From contig NZ_CP107852.1 in the NCBI RefSeq assembly GCF_036346875.1, positions 4,278,001 through 4,342,000 of the forward strand: DNA of 64,000 nt, in the 5' to 3' direction. Below the pieces are notes generated by a model. The model had not been told where the DNA came from. It ran no database searches and saw only the letters and a program-made list of their open reading frames with translations. A program made the translations under genes and the position numbers. Shown here piece by piece: positions 17,295 through 25,948 of this stretch; position 1 is the stretch's first letter; every line of letters starts with the position of its first letter. The DNA is from Nocardia sp. NBC_00508 (lineage in GTDB: Bacteria > Actinomycetota > Actinomycetes > Mycobacteriales > Mycobacteriaceae).

Positions 17295-17520
17295 ATCCGA
17301 ACTGCCCAGGTCGCTGCGGTTGTCGGAGTGCATCGGCGCTGTCTTCAAGAACGCGACCGACACGCTGATGTACGTGGGCTATCCACAGTGCCGTCGCATC
17401 GCACCGGTACACGATGACGTGATCAGCGAACACAGAGGCGTATCCGGTCGCGAATGCTCTACCGCCGGGCTCCGCGTGGTCGATGACAGATCCGATTTCG
17501 TGATCGGCAGCAGCCGGTGA
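17287..17520 (+). CDS. Small protein of unknown function, second of a coupled trio
   Basis: 77 residues; the ATG at 17287 overlaps the end of the previous gene by 8 bp and its stop overlaps the next start as GTGA, so translational coupling is likely. It contains four cysteines but no recognisable zinc motif. No function can be inferred beyond the operon. Confidence 0.6.
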   Translation: MSESELPRSLRLSECIGAVFKNATDTLMYVGYPQCRRIAPVHDDVISEHRGVSGRECSTAGLRVVDDRSDFVIGSSR

Positions 17521-17756
17521 CCGGCAGCGGTGAACCTACAGACGCGAACACGTCCCCACGTCCTACCGAGGTCGATGTCCGCCTCAGCCTGTTCTGGCAC
17601 GGCCTGCACCTCGAATTCGCCGCCTGCGCCACGGCTGCACACGCATTCGTCAAGGAGTGGAGGGCGGCCCACTACGGCGACGCGGTGGAAGTCTTTCCGG
17701 ACGGTGCGGAGGGCCTTCCTCGCCTCCCATGCGAACGCCTCTACCTCGAGTCATGA
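17517..17756 (+). CDS. Small protein of unknown function, third of a coupled trio
   Basis: 79 residues starting with GTG in a GTGA overlap with the preceding stop. After a polar N-terminus it reads VDVRLSLFWHGLHLEFAACA and HAFVKEWRAAHYGDAVEVF, suggesting a small compact alpha/beta protein. Unrecognised. It converges with the lipoprotein gene at 17856. Confidence 0.6.
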   Translation: MTGSGEPTDANTSPRPTEVDVRLSLFWHGLHLEFAACATAAHAFVKEWRAAHYGDAVEVFPDGAEGLPRLPCERLYLES

Positions 17757-17855
17757 TCGGAGAAACGCCTCCGGAATCGGCCGCTTCGGCGAGAGCGTGG
17801 CGCCGATCGGGATCTGTCGCTCCGAGTGGGTGCTTTGGCCAACCGGGGCTGCCGG

Positions 17856-18425
17856 TCAGCTCTGCGTCAATTCCAGATACGATTCCCATGGACGGTCCGG
17901 TGGCTGAACGGACTGGAACCGGGAATCCGGCGCGAGTATGTCGCCACTGAATACGCCGATGAAGAGTTCGGACCCCTGCTTGGTGCGAATCACTTGCGTA
18001 GGAGTGGAGCCCGTGACGAAGATATAGAAGTTATCGACGGGATAGTCGAACTTGAAGCTGCCAAGGTTGGACCAGCAGTATCCGGGGGTTCCTGCCACCG
18101 AGTTCAGCCACTCCGCTGGAACGCCGGACAACGCCATGACAACGCGATCCCACTGACTAGCCCACCCCGCGGCTTCCGTCAGCATTCGCAGCGAATATGT
18201 TCCAGGCTGCGCAGCCCGGTCACTGATGGCGCGTTGTAACCCGTAGGAAGAGCCCAGAGGCTCGGCCCGCGACTCCAGGTCGAAGGTCGCCGAGCATTGC
18301 GCATCAGCGGTACTACGGTCATCCGATGGCGAGCATGCCGTACTGGCCAGCAAGCAGCCTGTTACGGCCATGATCTGAAGAAGACCGCGCACGGGATCAC
18401 CGACCTGCCGGAAGCGGAATGTCAA
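17856..18425 (-). CDS. Putative lipoprotein downstream of toxin-like gene
   Basis: 189 residues. The N-terminus has arginines then the hydrophobic stretch GLLQIMAVTGCLLASTAC; the lipid cysteine could be Cys24 (VTGC) or Cys31 (STAC). The rest is unrecognised. Its start lies 29 bp inside the upstream toxin-like gene, so it belongs to the same transcript. Position right after a candidate secreted effector makes an immunity or accessory role possible, which is inference only. Local GC is lower than in the core genes. Confidence 0.7.
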   Translation of the reverse strand: MTFRFRQVGDPVRGLLQIMAVTGCLLASTACSPSDDRSTADAQCSATFDLESRAEPLGSSYGLQRAISDRAAQPGTYSLRMLTEAAGWASQWDRVVMALSGVPAEWLNSVAGTPGYCWSNLGSFKFDYPVDNFYIFVTGSTPTQVIRTKQGSELFIGVFSGDILAPDSRFQSVQPPDRPWESYLELTQS

Positions 18426-19608
18426 CAGGCGCAGGGTGCCCGTTCCTATCCACGTCTACCTGGTTGCTCCATGCGACCTGGCCTTTCTGGTCGAGCACGA
18501 TCGCACCGCCATCCTGGATTCGTTGATAGATCAATCGCTGTAGCTCTTGCGGCGAGGCATTCGGATTGTCGATGGCAATCTGTCGTCCAATCGAGTTGTT
18601 GTGCAGGTCCATCGCTTCTCGCGTCGGGGGGTTCGCGCCCAGTCCTTCGTGCGCGGTGCCGTAATTCTCGGTCCACTCTGCGCCGTATCGCTGCGTCATG
18701 AGCGCATTCCAGTACATGTGCCGGAACGCATCGCCATGGCCGTCGTTGAGCGCGTTCTCGCTCGGATTCGTATAAGTCTTCTTGGCGGCGTCCTCGGCTT
18801 GGGCTTTGATCTCGAAGAAGTCCGTGATCTCACTGATCGCGTTGGTTCCTGGCCGGGCCATCCGTGATGACAGGAGCGCTATCTCCTCAGGTGTCATCAG
18901 GATCGGTTGGAAATCGGGATGGACGGCACGGATGCGATCGAGGACGAAGCCGGATGGCCATAACGTGGCCGGCGCACTTGACGGGGCGGTCTGGAATTTC
19001 GTGAGGACCTCGGCGAGAACTGGGTCCTGCGGCATTTTGGTAGCTCCGCGCTGCGTTTCCGGTGACAGATCCTCCAGCAGCCGCTTGATCTTCTCCGCGC
19101 CTTCCAGATCGGTTTGCTGGATGGCTGTCAACGCAGCCCGAAGCTGTGTTGTCAGGTAGAGCTCAAGCCCTTCTTTTTCTACGAGGCCGGTGGGACCGTA
19201 TTTCATGAGGACCTCGGCGTTGGACATCCTGGAGTCCACTCCGCCGTTGTCTCTGACGAAGAAATCAAACTTGGCAGACTCTGCTTCGGCCTTCTTGTCC
19301 TTGATCACATCGATGTAGCCGACGATCGCATCGATCTGAAGGTAAACCTCGTGTTGGATGTCGATGAGGACCTGCTTTGTCCGCCGAGCATGGTCCCGGT
19401 CCTGAGCCGCCCGGTTGCGAGCGGAATCGGCGACAGATCCCTTGAAATAGGTATATGACATGTCGATGCGTGATGCCGCTTGGTGGGTCTGCTCATCGAT
19501 CCGCAGCGCTGCGTCCTTGAATACGTTGGCAATGGCGATTGTGGCGCGTGGATCCCAGGCTAGGACCTTCGGCACCGTCAGAGGCGTCGTGTAGCTTCCA
19601 CCGCTCAT
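18397..19608 (-). CDS. Candidate type VII secreted effector with C-terminal DUF6973-like toxin domain
   Basis: 403 residues. Residues 1-100 form a long helical hairpin without signal peptide, ending in YLQID at 89-93, which fits the YxxxD/E secretion motif of type VII substrates. The middle is helical. From residue 288 comes a compact domain with DAFRHMYWNAL (293-303), AHEGL (His320, Glu321) and MDLHNNSIGRQIA; conserved His, Asp and Asn like these mark DUF6973-type domains at the ends of polymorphic toxin-like proteins. It overlaps the EspC-like gene by 4 bp (ATGA). The enzymatic activity is unknown. GC is lower than in neighbouring housekeeping genes. Confidence 0.7.
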   Translation of the reverse strand: MSGGSYTTPLTVPKVLAWDPRATIAIANVFKDAALRIDEQTHQAASRIDMSYTYFKGSVADSARNRAAQDRDHARRTKQVLIDIQHEVYLQIDAIVGYIDVIKDKKAEAESAKFDFFVRDNGGVDSRMSNAEVLMKYGPTGLVEKEGLELYLTTQLRAALTAIQQTDLEGAEKIKRLLEDLSPETQRGATKMPQDPVLAEVLTKFQTAPSSAPATLWPSGFVLDRIRAVHPDFQPILMTPEEIALLSSRMARPGTNAISEITDFFEIKAQAEDAAKKTYTNPSENALNDGHGDAFRHMYWNALMTQRYGAEWTENYGTAHEGLGANPPTREAMDLHNNSIGRQIAIDNPNASPQELQRLIYQRIQDGGAIVLDQKGQVAWSNQVDVDRNGHPAPVDIPLPAGR

Positions 19609-19904
19609 CGCTGACCTGCCTCCCGAAGAGCGGTGGCCCAGAGCTGGTCACGGTTCACAAATTCGACTACGGCAGTGTCTGTGACATCGGCGAAGTCGAT
19701 CAGCCGTTTCGTGTGGTAGTCCACCACGTTGTTCAGTGCCCTAGCGATCTGGTCGACAGAGTCTGCGACCTGGGAATCTTGCATCATCCCGACGGCGACG
19801 ACGCCGCTCGCCAGCGGTATCAACTGTCGTATGGTGTCGGCGTGGCCGCGTACTATCCCCGCCATCTCGCGAGTCTTGTCCGGATCAAGTTCGAGTTCGC
19901 TCAC
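19605..19904 (-). CDS. EspC/WXG100-like type VII secretion helper
   Basis: 99 residues, almost all helical, beginning LELDPDKTREMAGIVRGHAD like EspC-type (DUF2580) and related ESX proteins that pair as helical hairpins with a larger substrate. No WXG motif at the turn. The GTG start has GGGGGG about 10 nt upstream. It overlaps the toxin-like gene by 4 bp, the order usual for a small partner plus effector. No ESX core genes are in the window. Confidence 0.65.
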   Translation of the reverse strand: MSELELDPDKTREMAGIVRGHADTIRQLIPLASGVVAVGMMQDSQVADSVDQIARALNNVVDYHTKRLIDFADVTDTAVVEFVNRDQLWATALREAGQR

Positions 19905-20310
19905 CGCGGCCCCCCGTCCATTGGCAGATTTGTCGTTATGCTACTGGCCCAGCCAGCCAACGGCCAGTGCGGCCGGGCGGAGGTCCCCTGATTGTCGCTG
20001 TAGGTAAATGCCAACCAGCGCAACAACTCTGCCCACCCAATTTTTCTGCGGCCCGCGCCGGGGGCTACTGGGAATAGCGGTCACTATCCGGTGGTCCTCG
20101 ACCGCGGCCAGACAACGACAGTGGCGTGTTCGGTTCGCTGTCTCTCCCTCGCACCGTCACGGTTGCTGGTCGTCGGGGAAGACATCGCACCCTTCCGTTG
20201 TTGCACCTGATCGCTGCCATCCTCCCGCACCGCGGATAAGGGCCCGGTAACCTGCGGGGTTGTCGGGGGCATCGGGGAGAATGGCGGGGAATCGAATACG
20301 AGGAGGGACT
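19905..20310. other. Intergenic gap between divergent genes
   Basis: 406 bp between the EspC-like gene (minus) and the XPB helicase (plus). It should hold both promoters. AAGGTGCG-type coding signals were not found on either strand; an 80-codon frame at 20008-20250 looks random. Confidence 0.5.
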
Positions 20311-21969
20311 GTGACCGACGGTCCGCTGATTGTGCAGAGTGACAAAACGCTGCTGTTGGAGGTCGACCACGAGTTGGCCGATGCGGCGCGGCAGGCGATC
20401 GCGCCGTTCGCCGAGTTGGAGCGGGCGCCGGAGCATGTGCATACCTATCGGGTGACGCCGCTGGCGCTGTGGAACGCGCGGGCGGCGGGGCACGATGCCG
20501 AGCAGGTGGTGGACGCCCTGGTCAGTTTCTCTCGGTACGCGGTGCCGCAGCCGTTGCTCGTCGACGTGGTCGACACCATGGCGCGCTACGGCAGGTTGCA
20601 GCTGGTCAAGCATCCCGCGCACGGGCTGACGCTGGTCAGCCTGGATCGCGCGGTGCTGGAGGAGGTTCTCCGGCACAAGAAGATCGCGCCGATGCTCGGC
20701 GCGCGGATCGACGACGACGTCGTGGTGGTGCATCCGTCCGAGCGCGGCCGGATCAAGCAGATGCTGCTGAAGATCGGCTGGCCCGCCGAGGACCTCGCGG
20801 GCTACGTCGACGGGGAGGCGCACCCCATCGAGCTCGACTACGTGACCGGCGGCTGGCACCTGCGCGACTACCAGCAGATGGCCGCCGACTCGTTCTGGGC
20901 GGGCGGGTCCGGCGTAGTGGTGCTGCCCTGTGGAGCGGGCAAGACGATGGTCGGCGCCGCCGCGATGGCCAAGGCGAAGGCCACCACGCTGATCCTGGTC
21001 ACCAACACGGTGGCGGGCCGGCAGTGGCGCCGCGAACTGCTCGCGCGCACCTCGCTCACCGAGGAAGAGATCGGCGAGTACTCCGGCGAACGCAAGGAGA
21101 TCCGCCCGGTCACCATCGCCACTTACCAGGTGATCACCCGTCGCACCAAAGGCGAGTACAAGCATCTGGAACTGTTCGACAGCCGCGATTGGGGCCTGGT
21201 CATCTACGACGAGGTCCACCTGCTGCCCGCGCCGGTCTTCCGGATGACCGCCGATCTCCAGTCCCGCCGCCGCCTCGGCTTGACCGCGACCTTGGTCCGC
21301 GAGGACGGCCGCGAAGGCGACGTGTTCTCGCTGATCGGCCCGAAGCGCTACGACGCGCCGTGGAAGGACATCGAGGCCCAGGGGTGGATCGCCCCTGCCG
21401 AGTGCATCGAGGTCCGGGTCACGCTGACCGATGCCGAACGGATGGCGTACGCGACCGCCGAGCCGGAGGAGCGCTACAAGCTGTGCTCCACCGCGCACAC
21501 CAAAATCGCCGTGGTCGAATCGATTCTGGCCCAGCACCAGGACGCGCCGAGCCTGGTCATCGGCGCCTACCTGGAACAGCTGGACGTACTCGGCGCCGAG
21601 CTCAACGCCCCGGTGATCCAGGGTTCGACGAAAACCAGAGAACGCGAAGAACTCTTCGACGCGTTTCGCCGCGGGGAGATCCCGGTGCTCGTAGTGAGCA
21701 AGGTCGCGAACTTCTCCATCGATTTGCCGGAAGCCTCGGTAGCCGTCCAGGTCTCGGGCACCTTCGGTTCGCGCCAGGAGGAGGCGCAGCGCCTCGGCCG
21801 GTTGTTGCGGCCGAAGCACGACCGCGGCCAGGCCCATTTCTACTCGGTGGTCGCGCGCGACACCCTCGATGCCGAATACGCCGCGCATCGTCAGCGGTTT
21901 CTCGCCGAGCAGGGGTATGCCTATCGCATCACAGATGCCGACGACTTGCTCGGCCCGGCCATCGGATAA
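20311..21969 (+). CDS. ercc3: XPB/ERCC3-family DNA helicase
   Basis: Superfamily 2 3'-5' helicase of 552 residues, homologue of M. tuberculosis Rv0861c. It carries an N-terminal XPB-type domain, Walker A PCGAGKT, motif II DEVH, motif III LGLTATLVREDGRE and motif VI QRLGRLLRPK. Mycobacterial XPB unwinds DNA in vitro; its role in repair is not settled. The GTG at 20311 has AGGAGGGA 2-9 nt upstream. Downstream, DUF3239 and LysE genes intervene before the Rv0862c homologue, which is adjacent in M. tuberculosis. Confidence 0.95.
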   Translation: MTDGPLIVQSDKTLLLEVDHELADAARQAIAPFAELERAPEHVHTYRVTPLALWNARAAGHDAEQVVDALVSFSRYAVPQPLLVDVVDTMARYGRLQLVKHPAHGLTLVSLDRAVLEEVLRHKKIAPMLGARIDDDVVVVHPSERGRIKQMLLKIGWPAEDLAGYVDGEAHPIELDYVTGGWHLRDYQQMAADSFWAGGSGVVVLPCGAGKTMVGAAAMAKAKATTLILVTNTVAGRQWRRELLARTSLTEEEIGEYSGERKEIRPVTIATYQVITRRTKGEYKHLELFDSRDWGLVIYDEVHLLPAPVFRMTADLQSRRRLGLTATLVREDGREGDVFSLIGPKRYDAPWKDIEAQGWIAPAECIEVRVTLTDAERMAYATAEPEERYKLCSTAHTKIAVVESILAQHQDAPSLVIGAYLEQLDVLGAELNAPVIQGSTKTREREELFDAFRRGEIPVLVVSKVANFSIDLPEASVAVQVSGTFGSRQEEAQRLGRLLRPKHDRGQAHFYSVVARDTLDAEYAAHRQRFLAEQGYAYRITDADDLLGPAIG

Positions 21970-22010
21970 GCGGAGGCAATCCCTCCGCAAGCTGTGCTAG
22001 GAATGAGGGC

Positions 22011-22679
22011 GTGCGACGCTTCGAATTCGCGGTGGACCGCAGGCATGCCCACGCGGTCAACGAAGTATTCGCCGACCTTCGCCGCCTGCGTCTCATGGCG
22101 ACCGCCGCCGCGGTGGTCGCGGCAGCCGGAACGGCGTTCCTGATCTGGCTGAACCACAGCTGGGCGTACCTGCTCGCGGTCGCTTTCGCGCTCGGTGCGG
22201 TGACCGCGCTGTGGGTGGCGCTGTGGACGCCGCGGCATTCCAGCATCGACAAGCTCTACGCGGACGGCGAGCTGGTCCCCGCGGTGGTTTCGGAAACCTA
22301 TCCCTCCGGCGTGGTGCTGCTCGCCTTGGTCGACGTGTCGACGCCGGAGGCGGCCGATCCGCGCTACGCCCTGGTGACCAGGAAGGTCCGCACGCTGCCC
22401 GGCCACCAAGCCAAGGCGGGTGAGCGGGTGCCGTCGGTCGCGGTGCGCACCGACCGGGCACCGCGGCAGGTGGGCGAGCGCTGGCAGTCGGTGAGCGCCA
22501 TGCCGATCGCCTGGGGCACCACCGACGGCTCGGTCATCGAGCGCGCCCGCGCCGCGATCAGCGAGGTCGAGTGGCGGCTGCTCACCGATAACCTCGCGCT
22601 CGCCGACAAGGTGCGCCGCACCGCCACGAAAAGACTGCTCCTCGATCCGCACCAGCTGCCCGGCGAGCTCGGTTCCTGA
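22011..22679 (+). CDS. DUF3239-family membrane protein
   Basis: 222 residues. After an N-terminal FEFAVDRRHAHAVNEVFADL two hydrophobic segments follow (about residues 27-65), then a soluble domain with LVPAVVSETYPSGVVLLALVDVS and a C-terminal helical part. It resembles actinobacterial DUF3239 proteins of unknown role. GTG at 22011 with GAGGG just before; 41 bp after the helicase stop, with a small CGGAGG/CCTCCG hairpin between. Confidence 0.7.
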   Translation: MRRFEFAVDRRHAHAVNEVFADLRRLRLMATAAAVVAAAGTAFLIWLNHSWAYLLAVAFALGAVTALWVALWTPRHSSIDKLYADGELVPAVVSETYPSGVVLLALVDVSTPEAADPRYALVTRKVRTLPGHQAKAGERVPSVAVRTDRAPRQVGERWQSVSAMPIAWGTTDGSVIERARAAISEVEWRLLTDNLALADKVRRTATKRLLLDPHQLPGELGS

Positions 22680-22732
22680 ATCCGGCTGCGAAGCCCAGTT
22701 TTTGCCCTTGCGCGGGCGCATACACTCGGGAG

Positions 22733-23371
22733 ATGGTCCCAGCGTCCAATTTGCTGGCGTTCGTCGCCGCCGCGGTCGTCATCATCGTCGTGCCGGGTCC
22801 CGGTGTGCTGTTCACTGTCGGTCGCGCGCTCACCCTCGGTCGGCGTGCGGCGCTGTTCTCGGTGCTCGGGCACGCCGCGGGTGTCTACGTCGCGTTGGTC
22901 CTGGTCGCGATCGGGCTGGGCACACTGCTCACGGCGTCGGCGCTGGCACTCACCGTGGTCAAGTTCGCTGGCGCGCTGTATCTGATGTACCTGGGAATCC
23001 AGGCAATTCGCCAGCGTGGGGCCTTGCGCGCGGCATTGGGTGCACCGATCGAACCGACGCCCCATGCGCGAGTGCTGCGTCAGAGCGCGATCGTCGGGCT
23101 CACCAATCCCAAGGCGATCGTCTTCTTCTCCGCCGTGCTGCCGCACTTCGCCGACCCGGCCGGTGGCTCGTTGCCGTGGCAATTCCTGCTTCTCGGCACC
23201 GTCTTCCTCGCCATCGCGCTGGTTTCCGACAGCGCATGGGCGCTGCTGGCCGCCTCGGCCCGATCCTGGTTCGCCCGGTCGCCACGCAGGCTGGAGGCGG
23301 TGGGCGGCGCGGGCGGCGTGATGATCTTCGGTGTCGGCGCGTCCGTGGCGCTGACCGGCAGCGGTGACTGA
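22733..23371 (+). CDS. LysE/RhtB family exporter (second copy)
   Basis: 212 residues, about six membrane segments, with VVPGPGVLFTVGRALTLGRR as the family loop and GLTNPKAIVFFSAVLPHF in the middle, as in RhtB-like homoserine/threonine exporters. Substrate unknown. It shares little with the LysE protein at 14039 beyond the motifs. Confidence 0.9.
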   Translation: MVPASNLLAFVAAAVVIIVVPGPGVLFTVGRALTLGRRAALFSVLGHAAGVYVALVLVAIGLGTLLTASALALTVVKFAGALYLMYLGIQAIRQRGALRAALGAPIEPTPHARVLRQSAIVGLTNPKAIVFFSAVLPHFADPAGGSLPWQFLLLGTVFLAIALVSDSAWALLAASARSWFARSPRRLEAVGGAGGVMIFGVGASVALTGSGD

Positions 23372-23442
23372 AGCGGCTACCATCCTGCGAGGTCGGTGCA
23401 TCGGCGCCGAAAGAGGCGGGGTTGAGAGGGGTGGTCGTTCGT

Positions 23443-24861
23443 ATGAGGTTGTCCGGCTGGATGTGCGCCGCGGTCGCCTGCGCGTTCGTCGCCGTATGGT
23501 CGGCGCCCGCGAACGCCGACCCGCTCGCGGACCCGCTGGTCGGCGCACCCGGCTTGGGCGATCCTTACTACCCGCTGGACGGCAACGGCGGCTACGACGT
23601 CCAGCATTACGACGTCGGCATCGACTATGACCCGCCGAGCCGCCGGCTCACCGGAACCACCGAGATCTCCGCCACCGCCACCCAGGCATTGCGCAGGTTC
23701 AACCTCGACTTCGCGGGGCCGGCGGTGCGCATGGTGTCGGTGAACCACCTGCCTGCCGCGTTCGACCGCAACGGTGAGCACGAATTGACCGTGACGCCGA
23801 CGCTTCCGTTGCTGCCCGGTCTGCCGTTCGTCGTCACCGTCGACTACGCGGGTCCCGCTGTGGACGCCGGGGGTGAAGGATGGACTTTCGCTCCCAGCGG
23901 CGGCGCGTTCGTCGCGGGCGAACCGCACTCCGCCACCAGTTGGTATCCGCTCAACGACACCCCACTGGACAAGGCGACGTTCGAACTACATGCCACCGTT
24001 CCCGCGGAATGGGAGGTGGTGTCCAACGGTCTGCCAACCGAGAATGTGCTGCGCGGTGACAAGCGGGTGGTCGGCTGGGCGACCACCAAACCTGTGCTCG
24101 GCTATCTGACCACGGTCGCGATCGACAAGTTCGACTACCTGGAGCAGCGGCGCGCCAACGGCACCCCGCTGGTCAGCGCGTTCGCCCCGAACGCGAAAAG
24201 CCACCACCGCGAGACCGAGCAGCGCCTGCCGGAGATCCTCGACTTCACCGAAAACCTCTACGGCCCATACCCCTTCGAGGCCTCTGGCGGAATCTACCTG
24301 GACGCCGATATCGAGTACTCGCTGGAGACCCAGACGCGCCCCCTCTACGCGCCCAAGACCAATCTGCAGACCGTCGTGCACGAGATCGCGCACCAATGGT
24401 GGGGCAACTGGGTGTCGGTGCGCCACTGGTCGGATATCTGCCTCAACGAGTGCTTCGCCAGCTACACCGCCGACTACCTGTGGCCGGAGCGGATGGAGGG
24501 CAAGAACGTCGACGACGACTACCGCGAGACCATCCGCAAGTACCGCGACAGTGCGAAGTTCTGGGCGATTCCGCTGGAAAACCCCGGCGCCGGAAAGGAA
24601 TTCACCTCGGTGTACTACCGTGGGCCGTTGTTCCTGCACGCACTGCGCAAGCAGATCGGCGACGCGGTGTTCTTCGTCGCCGTCCGCGACTTCCTGGCGG
24701 CACACACCTACGGCAACGCCTCCATGCCGGAGTTCCGCGCGTTCATGCAGTCAAGGTCGGCCACGAATCTGACCGGTTTCTTCGACGCGTGGCTCGACCG
24801 CACCGAACCGCCGCCGGAGGAATACCTGTTCCCCAGCTCCCCCGCCGCTCCGGGGCTTTAG
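23443..24861 (+). CDS. Secreted M1-family metallopeptidase
   Basis: 472 residues with a Sec signal peptide ending near APANA-DP. Gluzincin zinc site HEIAHQWWGN with the third ligand Glu in NECFASY, exactly 18 residues after the second His. The GxMEN exopeptidase motif of classic M1 aminopeptidases is absent; the matching place reads YSLETQTRPLY, as in other secreted actinobacterial M1 proteins. An Ala/Pro-rich C-terminus follows. The ATG at 23443 is chosen for the signal peptide; AGAGGGG lies 13 nt before. A family B repeat begins right after its stop. Confidence 0.9.
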   Translation: MRLSGWMCAAVACAFVAVWSAPANADPLADPLVGAPGLGDPYYPLDGNGGYDVQHYDVGIDYDPPSRRLTGTTEISATATQALRRFNLDFAGPAVRMVSVNHLPAAFDRNGEHELTVTPTLPLLPGLPFVVTVDYAGPAVDAGGEGWTFAPSGGAFVAGEPHSATSWYPLNDTPLDKATFELHATVPAEWEVVSNGLPTENVLRGDKRVVGWATTKPVLGYLTTVAIDKFDYLEQRRANGTPLVSAFAPNAKSHHRETEQRLPEILDFTENLYGPYPFEASGGIYLDADIEYSLETQTRPLYAPKTNLQTVVHEIAHQWWGNWVSVRHWSDICLNECFASYTADYLWPERMEGKNVDDDYRETIRKYRDSAKFWAIPLENPGAGKEFTSVYYRGPLFLHALRKQIGDAVFFVAVRDFLAAHTYGNASMPEFRAFMQSRSATNLTGFFDAWLDRTEPPPEEYLFPSSPAAPGL

Positions 24862-24862
24862 G

Positions 24863-25020
24863 CTCCCCCGCCTCTCCGGGTATTGAGGCCGTACCAGTCG
24901 GTGACGCGGGATTTGCGTTCAGGTCCTGCGTCGGGTGTCGCTCGGGTTTGGGCGTTCCCGGTGAGTTACCCATGTGCTTCTGAGATCACGTGTTGCGTTG
25001 CGTGATCGGGAGTGTGTGGC
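24863..25020 (-). repeat. Family B repeat, copy 1 (inverted)
   Basis: On the minus strand it reads from GAGATCAGAAGC-like end through GCACATGGGTAACTCACCGG, ACGCAGGACCTGAACGCAAA and GTACGGCCTCAATACCCGG to GAGAGGCGGGGGAG. It begins 1 bp after the M1 peptidase stop. Similarity to copy 2, in opposite orientation, continues past the unit edge (CTTCTGAGATCA, TTGCGTGGCG-like sequence). Confidence 0.8.
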
Positions 25021-25038
25021 GTGATCGGGAGTGTGTGG
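25001..25038 (+). repeat. Two tandem 19-bp units
   Basis: CGTGATCGGGAGTGTGTGG occurs twice head to tail without mismatch (25001-25019 and 25020-25038), at the outer edge of family B copy 1. Confidence 0.9.
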
Positions 25039-25077
25039 CGATCAGTGGTTGCGTTGCCGAGTCCCGAAGCAGTGGTG

Positions 25078-25902
25078 TCACTTGCCGTCGACGCGCTGAC
25101 GGGCCTTCGTCACCCGGCGTTCGGCCCGGTCCAACTGGCGTTGTGCGATGTGCAGGTTTTCTTTCGCGGACCGCTCGGCAGACTTGCGGAACTGTCGTTG
25201 CTCTTCGGCCCGGGTGAGTTCGTCGCGCAATGCTGCGACGCGCGCGTCTACGTCGGACAGTTCCTGTGCCGCGTCATCGAGTGCTTCCTGGGCCGAATCC
25301 CGTTCCGCGCGCGCGGATTCGAGTGCTTCCTGCGCGTCATCCAGCTCGCGGCGCGCACTGTCGTCCGCCGCCGCTCCCGCTGCCCGCTGCGGCGTCGCTG
25401 GTTCGGGCGCCGCGCGCAGATTCGGTCCGCTCGGTCCGAAGCCTTCGTAGCTCGCCGCCGTGGCGAGCGTTCCCGTGCGCACTTGCTCGGCGACGTCCGG
25501 TTCGGCGAGTGCCGCCGTCAGCGTCTGGCCGACCTCCCGCACGACGCCCTCGCCCACCGGGTGTCCGTGCTCGGCGGCCAGCGCGCCCGCCTTCTTGGCC
25601 AGCGCGTTGACCAGCTGCTGCCGCTGCGCGGTCAGGCTGCGCAGCTGTTCGGCGGACAGCTCCCGCTGCGCGGCGGCCAGCGCCGCGCCCAGCCGCAGCA
25701 GGGCTTCCACGTCGTCGGGCGCTGCGCGGGCGAGCAGGTTCGCCGTCCACGCGGCAAGGGTGGGCTTGCGCAGTTTGCCGATTGCGGTCGCGAGCTGCTT
25801 GTCGCCCGCCTTCTTGGCTGCGTCGACCCGGTCCGCACGCGCGGCGACGAACTCCGCGGGAGCCAGCCCGTACAGGTCGTTCGCGACGTCCTGAACCGTC
25901 AT
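25078..25902 (-). CDS. Coiled-coil protein of unknown function
   Basis: 274 residues. The N-terminal 90 (YGLAPAEFVAARADRVDAAK, KLRKPTLAAWTANLLAR) recalls a conserved actinobacterial DUF; the C-terminal 90 (AQEALESARAERDSAQEALD and on) is a long Ala/Glu/Arg coiled coil ending in basic residues. No signal peptide. The ATG at 25902 lacks a good ribosome binding site; a start 19 codons upstream is possible. The gene and the small frame at 25949 are enclosed by inverted family B repeats. Confidence 0.75.
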   Translation of the reverse strand: MTVQDVANDLYGLAPAEFVAARADRVDAAKKAGDKQLATAIGKLRKPTLAAWTANLLARAAPDDVEALLRLGAALAAAQRELSAEQLRSLTAQRQQLVNALAKKAGALAAEHGHPVGEGVVREVGQTLTAALAEPDVAEQVRTGTLATAASYEGFGPSGPNLRAAPEPATPQRAAGAAADDSARRELDDAQEALESARAERDSAQEALDDAAQELSDVDARVAALRDELTRAEEQRQFRKSAERSAKENLHIAQRQLDRAERRVTKARQRVDGK

Positions 25903-25948
25903 ACCGACCAAGCGTAACGACTCGATCTCCGGCAGCGACACAAACCAC

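Noticed and set aside
20008..20250. 80-codon plus-strand frame in the gap before XPB
   Set aside because: Random-looking translation in a region expected to hold two promoters.
20065..21990. Long minus-strand frame across the XPB helicase
   Set aside because: High-GC shadow; the plus strand shows all helicase motifs.
25406..25894. Plus-strand Cys/Ser-rich frames opposite the coiled-coil gene
   Set aside because: Mirror of Ala/Arg/Glu codons; composition unlike a real protein.
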